The notes: generated by a model from the letters alone, not told the origin. Shown: positions 23,797-33,019, counted from the stretch's first letter. The stretch: DNA of 64,000 nt from an uncultured Porphyromonadaceae bacterium (GCA_902489275.1 CABTZK010000003.1:1-64000); one strand, 5' to 3'. Translations and numbers: made by a program.

Positions 23797-25236
23797 TTAT
23801 TTCAGCGTCTTAGCCGTTTGGGTGGTGCCGTCGCTGTAAGTGGTCTTGACGATGTTCACGCCATCAAAGGGCTTGTTGCTTTCAACGCCAGCCAGGTTAT
23901 AGTACTTCACGTTGCTCACGGTCTTGGCAGCCACGTTCTCGTCAACTCCAGTAGGAGCCCAAGTCCCCTTCACGTTGAAGTTGTTCACTTCCCAGCCACC
24001 AGCGGCGTTCTCGGTGCTGGTGTAGACAAATGCGATTCTCACGCTCTTGCCAGCGTATTGGCTGAGGTCAATCGTGTTGCTTTCAAACCCTGTCCAGCCC
24101 TTAGCTGGTTTCTCAGGATAAGTGATGCCGAGGTTCGTCCACTCGCCATCGGCCTCGATTTTCACAACGGCTTCCTCTTCGATAGTGCCAAAGTAGGCAT
24201 TGATAGCCTGGTCAAAGCTCAGTTCAACCGTTTCGGGCACTGCGCCATCGGCATTTTTCAAGTTAATGGTGGGCGAGATGAGCCAGCTCTCCACAGCGTT
24301 ATTGGCGTGGTTGAAGAAAGCCGATGCTTTCATGAAGCCCGTTCCGTTGAAGGTGCTATGGTTCCACACGTAGCTCATGCCGTCGGGCAGCGCCGTCTTG
24401 TTCTCGATGGTGAAGTTGCCTTGATCGTTGGCAAACGTCTCGGTGTAGTTGAGGTTAACCTCTGAGACAGCGGGAGCGCTCACCGTGAGCGTGTAGCTGG
24501 CAACGCCTGCGTAGAAGTTGTCGGTTTCGGCAGTCTCGGCCTTGATGGTGGTCGTGCCAGCGCCCACGAGCGTCACTGCGCCAGTAGCGGCATCAACAGT
24601 GGCCACGTCCTCGTTCGAGCTCGAATAGGTAGCCGTCAGGTTGTTGGGGTTGATGAGGGCAGGAGCCGTGAAGGCTTCGCCAAGTGTGGCCTCGTATGAG
24701 GTCGTCTCGAAAGCGATTCCTGCGTTTTGCTTGGTCGTGCCACTGGTGGTGTAAGTAATCTCGATGCTCTTGATGTACAAGGCTTTCTTGGTCTCGGGCT
24801 GCGAGTACTTGATGGCAATCTCGCCACTGCCGTTACTCTCAAAGGTGTAGTCGGTTGATGCGTTGGTCAAGTCTTTCACGCCCAGCGACTTTCCGCCCAC
24901 CGTCACTTCGAGGGTGGCTACGGCTTGGTTGGCTGTGCTGGCATTCACTTTGACCGTCGTGATTGTGCCCTCAATACCTGTTGTTGCCAGGATGAAGCCC
25001 TTGCAGCTTTTTTTGGAGCTGCCCACTTGCAGGCCTTTCCCATTTTGGGTATCGAAGCCAAAATAAGAATAACGCGTATTCCAGTTGTAGCTCTGGAACC
25101 ACTCCACGCCGCTTAAGGAAGCGGGATCGGGGGTATTGCTCAATTCACCTGTAGCAAAGGTGTGGGTGTAAACCTGTGCCCATGCGGCTCCTATAGCCAG
25201 GACACACATCATGAATAATGAGAAAATCTTTTTCAT
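23797..25236 (-). CDS. secreted protein with Ig-like and choice-of-anchor domains and variant T9SS-like tail
   Basis: This 479-residue protein has a signal peptide (MKKIFSLFMMCVLAIGAAWA). Residues 22-165 look like a jelly roll ending ALYIKSIEITYT. Residues about 172-255 are a Big_2 bacterial Ig domain (ATVDAATGAVTLVGAGTTTI). Residues about 262-425 resemble a choice-of-anchor J or cleaved-adhesin lectin-like domain (ESWLISPTINLKN, RIAFVYTSTENAAGGWEVNN). The final 45 residues hold the tail NVKYYNLAGVESNKPFDGVN followed by YSDGT and a basic end, as in three other proteins here. It is predicted to be surface-exposed or released by T9SS; the ligand is unknown. Confidence 0.8.
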   Translation of the reverse strand: MKKIFSLFMMCVLAIGAAWAQVYTHTFATGELSNTPDPASLSGVEWFQSYNWNTRYSYFGFDTQNGKGLQVGSSKKSCKGFILATTGIEGTITTVKVNASTANQAVATLEVTVGGKSLGVKDLTNASTDYTFESNGSGEIAIKYSQPETKKALYIKSIEITYTTSGTTKQNAGIAFETTSYEATLGEAFTAPALINPNNLTATYSSSNEDVATVDAATGAVTLVGAGTTTIKAETAETDNFYAGVASYTLTVSAPAVSEVNLNYTETFANDQGNFTIENKTALPDGMSYVWNHSTFNGTGFMKASAFFNHANNAVESWLISPTINLKNADGAVPETVELSFDQAINAYFGTIEEEAVVKIEADGEWTNLGITYPEKPAKGWTGFESNTIDLSQYAGKSVRIAFVYTSTENAAGGWEVNNFNVKGTWAPTGVDENVAAKTVSNVKYYNLAGVESNKPFDGVNIVKTTYSDGTTQTAKTLK

Positions 25237-25392
25237 AATGAGTTGATTAAATGAGTTGATTGAAATAATAAAATTAACATAATCGCTATTGTAATCATAA
25301 TTTGATCATCGCTTTAAAAGGCCAAAATCGGGTCACTTCCTCATGAAGGCGTGCAGCTCGCGGTTGAGGCGCGGCCTCCTTGAACTGCATTG

Positions 25393-25400
25393 CAAATGTA
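25393..25400 (-). promoter_or_regulatory. -7 element upstream of the Ig-domain protein gene
   Basis: TACATTTG on the minus strand; no clear -33 element. Confidence 0.4.
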
Positions 25401-25645
25401 CGAAAAAGGCGCTATATTCTCCTTAACATTCATGTAAAAAGGATGCCTTTTTTGGTGTTTTTAACCATTTCGCCATTTTTTTGCCGCCGTCGGTGGGCAA
25501 ATACCTTAAAATCCGCATTTTGTGCCGCGCGGGCCGTGTCACCTCCCTGCGCGCTATCCTGCGATCAAAAACCGCTTTTTAGGGTTTTTGCCCCTTGCTT
25601 GGAAAACTTTTGCCAGGCGAGTGTGTGCGGGTTCATGTTTATTTG

Positions 25646-25653
25646 TATCTTTG
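25646..25653 (+). promoter_or_regulatory. -7 element upstream of the PstS-like gene
   Basis: TATCTTTG, 35 bases before the ATG at 25689. Confidence 0.5.
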
Positions 25654-25688
25654 CCTTTTGAGATATAAACTTTAAAAAGAACAGAAAC

Positions 25689-26831
25689 ATGAAGAAAAAA
25701 CTACTATTCTGTGCCTGTGTGCTGCTTGTGGCCGCCGTGTCACATTGTTTCTCTGCCGCTGCGAAGCCTGCCATTGCAGGAATACCAGGGCTGGTCATCG
25801 CCAATTTCCCCAAAATGGACGGATCAGACTCGACCGAGCCTTTGCGCTACATTGTCATGTGCCGCCTGCTGGGCTTTGACTACACGTGGCAGCGGAGGCC
25901 TTTCACGCAAGACCCTAATGCGGACATCAAGCAAGTGATTCCCAACTTCACCTGCTCCGAAAGCGAGCGTTGGTTTCTCGTTGACCGGGTGGGGAACTCC
26001 AACACGCATGCTTCTTTCGAGAAACTCATTGACGGGCAGGTGGAGTTGATTCTTGTCGCCCGGTCGATTTCACGCGACGAGAAAGCGGTCGCCAACGAGA
26101 AAGGGGTGACCCTCATCGAGAAGCCCATTGCCAAGGACGCGCTCACGTTCATGGTCAACAACGACAATCCCGTCAGCGATTTGACCATTGAGCAAATACA
26201 GAAAATCTACACGGGCGAAATCACCAATTGGAAAGAGGTGGGAGGGAACGACAGCATCATTCATCCCTACGTCAGGAACGCCAACTCTGGCAGTCAGGAA
26301 AAATTCGAGACCATGGTCATGAATGGGCTTGAAATCATGAATTTGCCCGTCATGTATGTCGGCTTGACCATGACAGCGCCCTATGATCAAATCGAAAGCG
26401 ATTATAACAGCATAGGCTTCACTCCTTTCTACTATTACAGTGTCATTGTCGGCAACGGGTCGACCAAGGCCATCGGGGTGAATGGCGTGCCCATGACTCA
26501 GGAAAACGTGAAAAACGGGGCCTATCCTTTCTGCACCGATGTCTATGCTGCGGTGCGCTCTGACATTGACCAAAACTCAATGGCCTACAAACTGTTTCAA
26601 TGGCTCACGGCCACCGATGGGCAACTCGTGGTGCAAGAGAGCGGCTATGTGCCTATCGATGATCCATCGGGCATTTCCTCGCCCTTGGCAACCATTGGTG
26701 AAAGCGCCACAGTGGCCTATACCGATTTGGCCGGCCGGCCTTGCGCCCGCGGCCAGAAAGGCATCGTGATAGAGACGCGGCTCGACAACGCCACCCACGA
26801 GAGAAGTAGCCGGCTGATATTGCGCCGCTAA
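25689..26831 (+). CDS. PstS-like periplasmic binding protein with variant T9SS-like tail
   Basis: This 380-residue protein has a signal peptide (residues 1-25). Residues about 30-330 follow the PBP-like phosphate-binding fold: LILVARSISRDEKAVANEKG, the hinge segment LTIEQIQKIYTGEITNWKEV, and the ligand loop VRNANSGSQEKFE, which resembles the R-x-x-x-S-G-[ST] phosphate loop of PstS. The C-terminus, YTDLAGRPCARGQKGIVIET and a basic end, matches the tail of three T9SS-type proteins in the window. PstS proteins normally deliver phosphate to PstCAB, but no pst transporter genes are nearby. A sorting-type tail would place it on the cell surface instead, perhaps to capture phosphate or another anion. 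Confidence 0.82.
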   Translation: MKKKLLFCACVLLVAAVSHCFSAAAKPAIAGIPGLVIANFPKMDGSDSTEPLRYIVMCRLLGFDYTWQRRPFTQDPNADIKQVIPNFTCSESERWFLVDRVGNSNTHASFEKLIDGQVELILVARSISRDEKAVANEKGVTLIEKPIAKDALTFMVNNDNPVSDLTIEQIQKIYTGEITNWKEVGGNDSIIHPYVRNANSGSQEKFETMVMNGLEIMNLPVMYVGLTMTAPYDQIESDYNSIGFTPFYYYSVIVGNGSTKAIGVNGVPMTQENVKNGAYPFCTDVYAAVRSDIDQNSMAYKLFQWLTATDGQLVVQESGYVPIDDPSGISSPLATIGESATVAYTDLAGRPCARGQKGIVIETRLDNATHERSSRLILRR

Positions 26832-26896
26832 ATCTCCTTGCCGACGGAGCAGCCGCCCGGGGCATCTTTCACACGTGAGGGCACCCCCAACACGCA

Positions 26897-26937
26897 GCAC
26901 TCCCTGCAAGCGCTTACCGTCGCGTTGCAGGGAGTGC
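26897..26937 (+). terminator. hairpin after the PstS-like gene
   Basis: 13-pair stem GCACTCCCTGCAA / TTGCAGGGAGTGC; followed by GATTTGTG, a weak T tract. Confidence 0.5.
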
Positions 26938-26977
26938 GATTTGTGTCAGGTATCGTAGTGGCAGAATGCGGTTACTG

Positions 26978-27517
26978 TCACTTGACGAGGCTTGCGCCTT
27001 TCTTGAGGGCCTCCTCGTTCATGGGCAGCAGGTGCCAGTGGCGCTCGGGCAACGATTTCTTGAGGCCCTTGAGCACCGATTCCATCATGACGATGGGCTT
27101 CAGTTGCAAGTACGCGCCCAGCACAATCATGTTGAACGACTTGGCGTTCTTCATTTCCACCGATGCCTCGGTAGCGTCGATTTTCACAATCTTGATATCG
27201 GTGCGAGTCGGGGCTTTGTGAATGCCATAGCTGTCATACATCAGCAGGCCGCCAGGTTTCACCTTGCTTTCAAACTTGTCGAGGCTCTGCTGGTTGAGCA
27301 CGATGACCGTGTCGTAGGCATTGAGCACGGGCGAGCTGATGCGGTCTTCGCTCAGAATCACAGTCACGTTGGCAGTGCCGCCGCGTTGTTCAGGACCATA
27401 GGAGGGCATCCAGGTCACTTCCTTGTCTTCCATCAGGCCACTATAGGCCAAAATCTTACCCATTGAGAGGACACCTTGTCCACCAAATCCGGCAATTACT
27501 ATTTCTTCTGATTTCAT
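26978..27517 (-). CDS. 2-oxoacid:ferredoxin oxidoreductase, gamma subunit
   Basis: This 179-residue protein begins MKSEEIVIAGFGGQGVLSMG, the signature of the gamma subunit of Kor/Vor enzymes, with SYGPEQRGGTANVTVILSED following. It is the last gene of a four-gene operon (ferredoxin, alpha, beta, gamma). It starts 4 bases after the beta stop; an earlier in-frame start would overlap the beta gene. With the other subunits it decarboxylates a 2-oxoacid to its acyl-CoA with reduction of ferredoxin. Confidence 0.92.
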   Translation of the reverse strand: MKSEEIVIAGFGGQGVLSMGKILAYSGLMEDKEVTWMPSYGPEQRGGTANVTVILSEDRISSPVLNAYDTVIVLNQQSLDKFESKVKPGGLLMYDSYGIHKAPTRTDIKIVKIDATEASVEMKNAKSFNMIVLGAYLQLKPIVMMESVLKGLKKSLPERHWHLLPMNEEALKKGASLVK

Positions 27518-27521
27518 AATG

Positions 27522-28301
27522 TTAGTCTTCCTTTTTAGCGTCAACATTCTTCAAGTCACCCAGGGGGTATTTCTTGAACATATTCTCCTCCATCCAGAGA
27601 TTAGCCTTCTCGGGGCTCATCTTCCAGCCTGTGTTGCAGGTGCTCACAATCTCTACCACCGAGGTTCCCTTGCCGGCCATGCTGTTCTCAAACGCTTGGC
27701 GAATGGCTTTCTTGGCCTTGCGCACGGCGGCTGGAGTGTGGACGGCTTGGCGCGTCACGTAGCAGGTGCCGTCGAGTTGAGCCAGCAGCGGGGTGATGGC
27801 CAGGGGGTAGCCGTTGAGGTCGGCGCGGCGGCCGTAGGGGCAGGTGGATGTCTTTTGGCCCAGCAGCGTGGTTGGCGCCATTTGGCCGCCTGTCATGCCG
27901 TAAATCGCGTTGTTGATGAAAATCACCACAATGTTCTCGCCGCGGTTGCAGGCGTGAATCGACTCGCAAGTGCCAATGGCCGAGAAGTCGCCGTCGCCTT
28001 GGTAGGTGAACACCATCTTGTCGGGCATCAGGCGCTTGAGCGCGGTTGCCATGGCGCAAGCGCGGCCGTGAGCGGCTTCGCACCAGTCCACGTCAATATA
28101 GTTGTAGGCAAACACCGAGCAGCCCACTGGCGAGACGCCAATGGTGTTTTCGGCAGCACCCATGTCCTCAATCACTTCCGAAACAAGCTTGTGAACCACG
28201 CCATGGCTGCAGCCTGGGCAGTAGTGCATGTGGGTGTCATTCAGGAGTGATGGTTTCTTGTAAACAAGATTCTCAGGTTTGATGATATCGTTAATTTCCA
28301 T
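27522..28301 (-). CDS. 2-oxoacid:ferredoxin oxidoreductase, beta subunit (thiamine pyrophosphate binding)
   Basis: This 259-residue protein has MHYCPGCSHG near residue 26 (a cysteine pair typical of beta subunits) and the thiamine pyrophosphate motif YQGDGDFSAIG ending INNAIYGMTGGQ. The start at 28301 is chosen because GGAGG lies 7 bases before it; an ATG at 28316 would place that sequence inside the gene. It lies 17 bases after the alpha gene. In Bacteroidota this gene set is usually annotated as 2-oxoglutarate or 3-methyl-2-oxobutanoate dehydrogenase; the sequence alone does not decide the substrate. Confidence 0.92.
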   Translation of the reverse strand: MEINDIIKPENLVYKKPSLLNDTHMHYCPGCSHGVVHKLVSEVIEDMGAAENTIGVSPVGCSVFAYNYIDVDWCEAAHGRACAMATALKRLMPDKMVFTYQGDGDFSAIGTCESIHACNRGENIVVIFINNAIYGMTGGQMAPTTLLGQKTSTCPYGRRADLNGYPLAITPLLAQLDGTCYVTRQAVHTPAAVRKAKKAIRQAFENSMAGKGTSVVEIVSTCNTGWKMSPEKANLWMEENMFKKYPLGDLKNVDAKKED

Positions 28302-28318
28302 TTTTTGTCCTCCCATGC

Positions 28319-29404
28319 TTATTTGATATTAAATTTTTCTTTCAATGCGTTGAGCACCTCGTCAGGTGTCGGCACATTGCCGCCTGTGCGACCGTAGAAC
28401 TCTACAGGAATCTTGCAGTCAACAGTGAGTTTCACATCTTCAATCATTTGGCCAACGCTCAGCTCAAGCGAAAGGATGCCTTTCACGTTCTGGGCAGCCT
28501 TGCGCAAGTGCTCGTCGGGGAATGGCCACAGGGTGATGGGACGGACGATACCAATCTTGAGACCTTGCTCGCGGGCGAGGTCGGCAGCCTTCATGGCGAT
28601 GCGGGCCACACTGCCGAAAGCAACAATCAGGTAGTCGCAGTCGTCGGTGTTGATGAGCTCGCAGCGCTTCTCGTTCTTCTCGATCTCGCGATAGGTGGCT
28701 TGGAAACGCTCGTTGTTGGCTTCCATCTTGTCGTCGTCAAGCTCAAGCGAGGTGATGACGTTCTTGGGGCGCATGGCCTTGCGGCCGTTCACAGCCCAGG
28801 GGCACTGCTTGCGGATTTCTTCCTCGGTGCGGCGTGGACGCTGCTCGGGAAGGATGACCTTTTCCATCAATTGGCCAATCAGGCCATCGGCCAGCAGAAT
28901 GGTCACGCAACGGTATTTGAACGCGAGATCCCAGCCTAAAGCCACAAAATCGGTCATCTCTTGAACCGTGCTGGGAGCGAGCACGATCATGTGGTAGTCG
29001 CCATGGCCACCGCCCTTGCAAGCCTGCCAGTAGTCGGCCTGCGACGGGTGAATGGTGCCCAAGCCTGGACCGCCGCGCATCACGTTCACCAGCAGGCAGG
29101 GTACCTCGCTGGCAGCGATGTAGGATACGCCCTCCTGCATCAGGCTAAAGCCCGGGCTGGAGGTGGTGGTCATGACGGCTTTGCCAGCACATGCGCCGGC
29201 GTAAACCATGTTGATAGCAGCAATCTCACTCTCGGCTTGCAGCACGACCATGCCTGTGGTGTCCCAAGGCATCTCGGCTTCAAGTTTCTCAAGTACTTCC
29301 GACTGTGGAGTGATAGGGTAGCCGAAGTAACCATCGGCTCCATAGCGAATGGCCGCCATTGCAAGGGCCTCGTTGCCCTTCATCAATTTGACTTCTTCTT
29401 TCAT
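28319..29404 (-). CDS. vorB: 2-oxoacid:ferredoxin oxidoreductase, alpha subunit (VorB/KorA type)
   Basis: This 361-residue protein has the pyrimidine-binding domain first (MKGNEALAMAAIRYGADGYF, GYPITPQSEVLE), the thiamine-interacting glutamate region QAESEIAAINMVYAGACAGK, and a transketolase C-terminal-like domain (IVRPITLWPFPDEHLRKAAQ). Its length and opening motif fit the alpha subunit called VorB in Bacteroidota. It is the second gene of the operon after the ferredoxin subunit. The enzyme supplies acyl-CoA and reduced ferredoxin in anaerobic metabolism, or runs in reverse for reductive synthesis. The symbol rests on family resemblance. Confidence 0.9.
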   Translation of the reverse strand: MKEEVKLMKGNEALAMAAIRYGADGYFGYPITPQSEVLEKLEAEMPWDTTGMVVLQAESEIAAINMVYAGACAGKAVMTTTSSPGFSLMQEGVSYIAASEVPCLLVNVMRGGPGLGTIHPSQADYWQACKGGGHGDYHMIVLAPSTVQEMTDFVALGWDLAFKYRCVTILLADGLIGQLMEKVILPEQRPRRTEEEIRKQCPWAVNGRKAMRPKNVITSLELDDDKMEANNERFQATYREIEKNEKRCELINTDDCDYLIVAFGSVARIAMKAADLAREQGLKIGIVRPITLWPFPDEHLRKAAQNVKGILSLELSVGQMIEDVKLTVDCKIPVEFYGRTGGNVPTPDEVLNALKEKFNIK

Positions 29405-29425
29405 TTTTCGAACCAGTTTTAAAAG

Positions 29426-29656
29426 TTATTTTTCAACTACCCTGTACACCGAAATACAAGCATCTGGGCATACTAACGCACAACTTTGGCAACCAATGCA
29501 CTTTTCTGGATGAGCCATGTAAGAATAGTGATAGCCGCGGTCGTTTACTTCTTTTTCCTGCAATTTCAACACGTTGCAGGGGCATGCGACAACGCACAAG
29601 TTGCAGCCTTTGCAACGCACGTCGTTGACAGTTACAGCACCTTTGATTTTTGGCAT
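29426..29656 (-). CDS. 4Fe-4S ferredoxin-type delta subunit of the 2-oxoacid oxidoreductase
   Basis: This 76-residue protein has two clusters of the pattern CxxCxxCxxxC: CKGCNLCVVACPC and CIGCQSCALVCPDAC. Each binds a [4Fe-4S] centre that carries electrons from the catalytic subunits to ferredoxin. It is the first gene of the operon. Confidence 0.93.
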   Translation of the reverse strand: MPKIKGAVTVNDVRCKGCNLCVVACPCNVLKLQEKEVNDRGYHYSYMAHPEKCIGCQSCALVCPDACISVYRVVEK

Positions 29657-29730
29657 AGTTGTTTTATTAATTAGTTAATTGTAAATAATGAATTGTTCTT
29701 TGAATCGTTAATAGAATGATTACAGTGTGG

Positions 29731-29738
29731 CAAATATA
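29731..29738 (-). promoter_or_regulatory. -7 element of the oxidoreductase operon
   Basis: TATATTTG on the minus strand, about 75 nt before the ferredoxin start codon. Confidence 0.5.
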
Positions 29739-29887
29739 GTAAAAACTTATGGATTGTCACTCCTTTTTCACATTTTTTTATCTCCACATCGCCGTTTTGC
29801 CGTGGAAAGAGGCTGCCATAGCACTCCCTTCATCCCGTTCCTGGCAGCGAGATGCGCGCTTTTTCAAGATTTGCATGGTTTTTGCTG

Positions 29888-29919
29888 CTTGCGTATTCAC
29901 GAGATTATCACTAAATTTG
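29888..29919 (+). promoter_or_regulatory. promoter of the TPR-like cytoplasmic protein gene
   Basis: CTTG (29888-29891) and TAAATTTG (29912-29919), 20 bases apart. The stretch AGATTATCACTAAATTTG recurs exactly at the EF-G2-like promoter (57667-57684). Confidence 0.6.
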
Positions 29920-29948
29920 CACGATTCAAGACACCCACATCATCATCT

Positions 29949-31730
29949 ATGAAATCAATCTCCAGAATATTAAGCACGCTATTCCATGGCAACGCCAATG
30001 AGGGCGGTGCCGCCGGTGCCGTGAACACTCGACAGGAGTTTGTGCCTGCCGAGAAGGCTTTGCGAGCCTTTTTCAAGCAGTACAACTGCAAATTCAAGGT
30101 CGATGAGCCCGATGGCGAGAATTTCCGCCGCTACTATTTCGACTTCCAGAGTGGTCACTTCCTCGCTTTTATCTACAAGGAGCAAGAGGGGGTGGAGGTG
30201 CTGTTCCCGCGCATGTTCGACACCTCGCTCGACCGCTTGAGCATCGTTCGATCCACGTGCAACCGCGCCAACACGCTGAGCCTGCATTTCAAGCACTGCT
30301 ACAATATCGACGAGGAGGAGAATGTGGTGAACGTGAGCATCTCTTTCTTCCAGGACGTGGTCGTGCCCGAGATTTTCAAGAGCACGCTTGAACGCTGCTT
30401 CAGCGCTCAGCGCGATTTCGTCGAGGCCTATCGCAATGCCAATGGAAATGCCCAGGCGCTCAAGGTGGATGATATTGAGCACAATTGGGCGCAAAACAAC
30501 CGCGAGACGTTCCTCCTGCGCCAACAAGAGTTCTTGCAGCAGGACAGGGCCTTGCAGTGGCGGCCCAATGACACGGTGCATCTCACGCTTCGGCAATTTG
30601 TCAGCCGGCTGCTGGAGCGTCCCGATGTGGCTCTTGGCACCGTTCAAGTGATTGCCGGCGGGAAGATGACCGAGCGCACAGAGGGTGCCGACTCAATTGA
30701 CCTCTCGTCCATCTTGATTGCAGGCGAGGGCATGGAGGCCAAGTTCACGCACGACAGCGCCACGGTCATCGTCCATGTTACCGTTCCCGAGGCCAAGGGC
30801 GAGGGGGAGCGCCTGCTGGTGCTCGCCATGCGCCAGCAGGGCCGCGACGACAAGACACTGTACTACCGCGTCAGCGCCTGCTTCGAGGCGCTCCCCATCA
30901 GCCGCCGCAACTCGCTGCACAGCCAGCACGATGTGATGCCGCGTGCCATCGCTGTGCTGGTGGCCCGCGACCTCACGACCGATCTCAAGCGCCAGCAGGA
31001 GTTTGAGTTCATGTGGCATGACGCGCAAGATAAAATCATGGAGGGAAAGGCCGCCGAGCTCACCAGCGAGCAGCGGCTCGTCTACGACGTGACCGATGCC
31101 AATATCGGCTTCTGCCTCTACTGGGGGCGGCATCACATGAACCAGAAGTGCTACTACCAGGCGCTGCTCTATTTCGAGAACGCATTCAATGCCCTGCGCC
31201 TGCAATTCCACAACATGGACAAGGCGCTGAAGAAAACTTTCTTCGACATTTGCTACTTCATCGGTTTTTGCTATTGCGACTTGGGGCTCTACTACAAGGC
31301 ATTCTATTATCTTGACTTGGTGGCCGACATTGGGCGCATCGACTATGCGATGGAGTATATCAACGCCTTGGCCAACTCATGCGATTTGCGCGTTTTCAGC
31401 GAGATTGACAACGTGGTGAGCGACATTAGCCAGCAGTATGACCTCAGCGACGAGGACATTCCCGACAAAATTCAAAATTTCATGAATTTCCTCAATCGCC
31501 GCAAGGGCTATTCGTGGATTAATTTCGGGGAATTTGGCTATGCCGAGAAAATCTTCAAGGGCATGCTCACCGACCCCGAGAACCGCGACTACGCCATCAG
31601 CGAGCTGGCCTATATCAAGAAGTGCCGCGAGGCTCAAGAGAAATTGGGAAAGGACCACAGGCCCCTGGGAATGCGCAGTCAGAGCGGAACCTCGGGCAAC
31701 CAAGGCTCTGGAGGCGAGCAGGCTGTCTGA
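29949..31730 (+). CDS. conserved cytoplasmic protein with C-terminal TPR-like repeats, function unknown
   Basis: This 593-residue protein has no signal peptide. Residues about 30-140 (EKALRAFFKQYNCKFKVDEP; FLAFIYKEQEGVEVLFPRMF) resemble the YbjN/T3SS-chaperone-like fold seen in many small bacterial proteins. The middle is acidic and unassigned. Residues about 380-570 contain TPR-like helices (YYQALLYFENAFNALRLQFH; YFIGFCYCDLGLYYKAFYYL). The end (after residue 560) is Ser/Gly-rich and probably disordered. I do not recognise a named family. The start at 29949 is used because an upstream frame start at 29727 precedes the promoter. Confidence 0.65.
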   Translation: MKSISRILSTLFHGNANEGGAAGAVNTRQEFVPAEKALRAFFKQYNCKFKVDEPDGENFRRYYFDFQSGHFLAFIYKEQEGVEVLFPRMFDTSLDRLSIVRSTCNRANTLSLHFKHCYNIDEEENVVNVSISFFQDVVVPEIFKSTLERCFSAQRDFVEAYRNANGNAQALKVDDIEHNWAQNNRETFLLRQQEFLQQDRALQWRPNDTVHLTLRQFVSRLLERPDVALGTVQVIAGGKMTERTEGADSIDLSSILIAGEGMEAKFTHDSATVIVHVTVPEAKGEGERLLVLAMRQQGRDDKTLYYRVSACFEALPISRRNSLHSQHDVMPRAIAVLVARDLTTDLKRQQEFEFMWHDAQDKIMEGKAAELTSEQRLVYDVTDANIGFCLYWGRHHMNQKCYYQALLYFENAFNALRLQFHNMDKALKKTFFDICYFIGFCYCDLGLYYKAFYYLDLVADIGRIDYAMEYINALANSCDLRVFSEIDNVVSDISQQYDLSDEDIPDKIQNFMNFLNRRKGYSWINFGEFGYAEKIFKGMLTDPENRDYAISELAYIKKCREAQEKLGKDHRPLGMRSQSGTSGNQGSGGEQAV

Positions 31731-31770
31731 GAAATCCAGCCACCGCCATTCATCGCGCGGCCGTTTCACC

Positions 31771-32547
31771 CTAATGGACCATTGCCGCAAGTTGCTCGTG
31801 AAGCACAGGGTTGGCAATGCACATCGAGCAGCCGCGCCCAGGGCGCAAGGAGCTCACTTTGGCTCCAGCCTCCGAGGCGATGAGCGTGGCGGCGCACACG
31901 TCCCACTCGTGCAGAGCCAGTTCCCAAAAGCCGTCGAGGAAGCCTGCTGCCACGTAACTGATGTCGAGGGCTGCCGAGCCCAGCCTGCGGATGCCCCGCG
32001 TCACGGGCATCACTTGGCTAAAATTGTCGAGGTTGTTGTCGCTCGTCTGAGCCTTGTCGTAGGGGAAGCCGGTGCAAATCACCGCATGGCTCAAGCGGTC
32101 ACAGGCCGAGCAATGGATGGGATCCCCATTCAGGCGCGCGCCCTCGCCTTTCACGGCCGTGAATAGCTCGTCAAGGCGCGCGGCATAGACCACGCCAACC
32201 ACCGTCTCTCCCTTGTGGCGGATGCCAATGGAGATGTTGAAATAGGGGAGTCCAGCATTGTAGTTGGTCGTGCCGTCAAGCGGGTCGATAACCCATTGCC
32301 ACTCGCTTGATGTCTCTTCCATGCCCGACTCCTCGCTCAAGATGGCGTGTCTGGGGTGCAGGCGGTGGATGCCATTTTTCACGAGTTCCTCACAGCCTTT
32401 GTCGACCTTGGTCACCAGGTCGAAGTCGTTGCCGGCTTTTGTCTCGGTATCGAGATGGCCACGGCGAAAGCAGGCAAGCTGCAGTTCTCCTGCCTGTCTC
32501 GCTAAGCCGATGGCCTCTAAGAGAAGTTCGCTGCTGGCCGCTTCCAT
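31771..32547 (-). CDS. inositol monophosphatase family protein
   Basis: This 258-residue protein has all motifs of the family: SEESG (residues 71-75, metal-binding Glu), WVIDPLDGTTNY (85-96, Asp88 and Asp91) and the C-terminal WELALHEWDVCAATLI. The family dephosphorylates inositol phosphates or 3'-phosphoadenosine 5'-phosphate (CysQ). The substrate cannot be told here. It lies 4 bp after the Lrp-type regulator gene and shares its transcript. Confidence 0.92.
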   Translation of the reverse strand: MEAASSELLLEAIGLARQAGELQLACFRRGHLDTETKAGNDFDLVTKVDKGCEELVKNGIHRLHPRHAILSEESGMEETSSEWQWVIDPLDGTTNYNAGLPYFNISIGIRHKGETVVGVVYAARLDELFTAVKGEGARLNGDPIHCSACDRLSHAVICTGFPYDKAQTSDNNLDNFSQVMPVTRGIRRLGSAALDISYVAAGFLDGFWELALHEWDVCAATLIASEAGAKVSSLRPGRGCSMCIANPVLHEQLAAMVH

Positions 32548-32551
32548 TGCG

Positions 32552-33019
32552 CTAATCCTCGTCGCTGATGGGAATCTGGCGCTTGAACACTTCCTTGAAG
32601 GTGATGAGCGTTTCGGTGCGCCCGAGCCCCAGGTGCAGAAACTCGTTGTGAATCAGGTTCAGCAAGTGGTCGTTGTTGTGGGCGTATAGTTTCACAAACA
32701 TGTCGTATTTCCCTGTCGTGTAATAGCATTCCACCACCTCTGGCATGGCTTTGAGGTGCTCCACAACCGTGTCAAACTTGCTGGAGTCGTTCAGGAATAT
32801 CCCCACGTAGGCGCAAGTGTCGTAGCCCACCGACGAAGGGTTAATCAGCGAAATGGAGCCATTGATCACACCCAGGTTCTTCAACTTCTGGATGCGCTGA
32901 TGAATCGCAGCGCCGCTCACGTTGCACATGCGGGCAATCTCCAGGTAAGGACGGCGAGCGTCGAGAGAAAGCATCTTTAAAATCTTGTAATCAAGTGAGT
33001 CTAATTTCGTATTGGACAT
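32552..33019 (-). CDS. Lrp/AsnC family transcriptional regulator
   Basis: This 155-residue protein has an N-terminal helix-turn-helix (LDYKILKMLSLDARRPYLEI; CNVSGAAIHQRIQKLKNLGV) and a C-terminal RAM ligand-binding domain (CAYVGIFLND; ECYYTTGKYDMFVKLYAHNN). Lrp proteins form octamers or dimers and respond to amino acids or related metabolites. First gene of a two-gene operon with the inositol monophosphatase-like gene; the regulated genes are unknown. Confidence 0.92.
   Translation of the reverse strand: MSNTKLDSLDYKILKMLSLDARRPYLEIARMCNVSGAAIHQRIQKLKNLGVINGSISLINPSSVGYDTCAYVGIFLNDSSKFDTVVEHLKAMPEVVECYYTTGKYDMFVKLYAHNNDHLLNLIHNEFLHLGLGRTETLITFKEVFKRQIPISDED

Larger units (their letters stand above)
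25237..25688. other. gene-free region between divergent secreted-protein genes
   Basis: It holds two -7 elements: TACATTTG on the minus strand (25400-25393), giving a leader of about 150 nt for the 25236 gene, and TATCTTTG on the plus strand (25646-25653) for the 25689 gene. Repeated GAGTTGATT is seen at 25241 and 25254. No ORF or RNA was recognised. Confidence 0.55.

Noticed and set aside
25500..25530. AAAATCCGCATTTTGTG as another copy of the ATCCCC box
   Set aside because: The CCCC core is interrupted and there is no second box at 32 bp.
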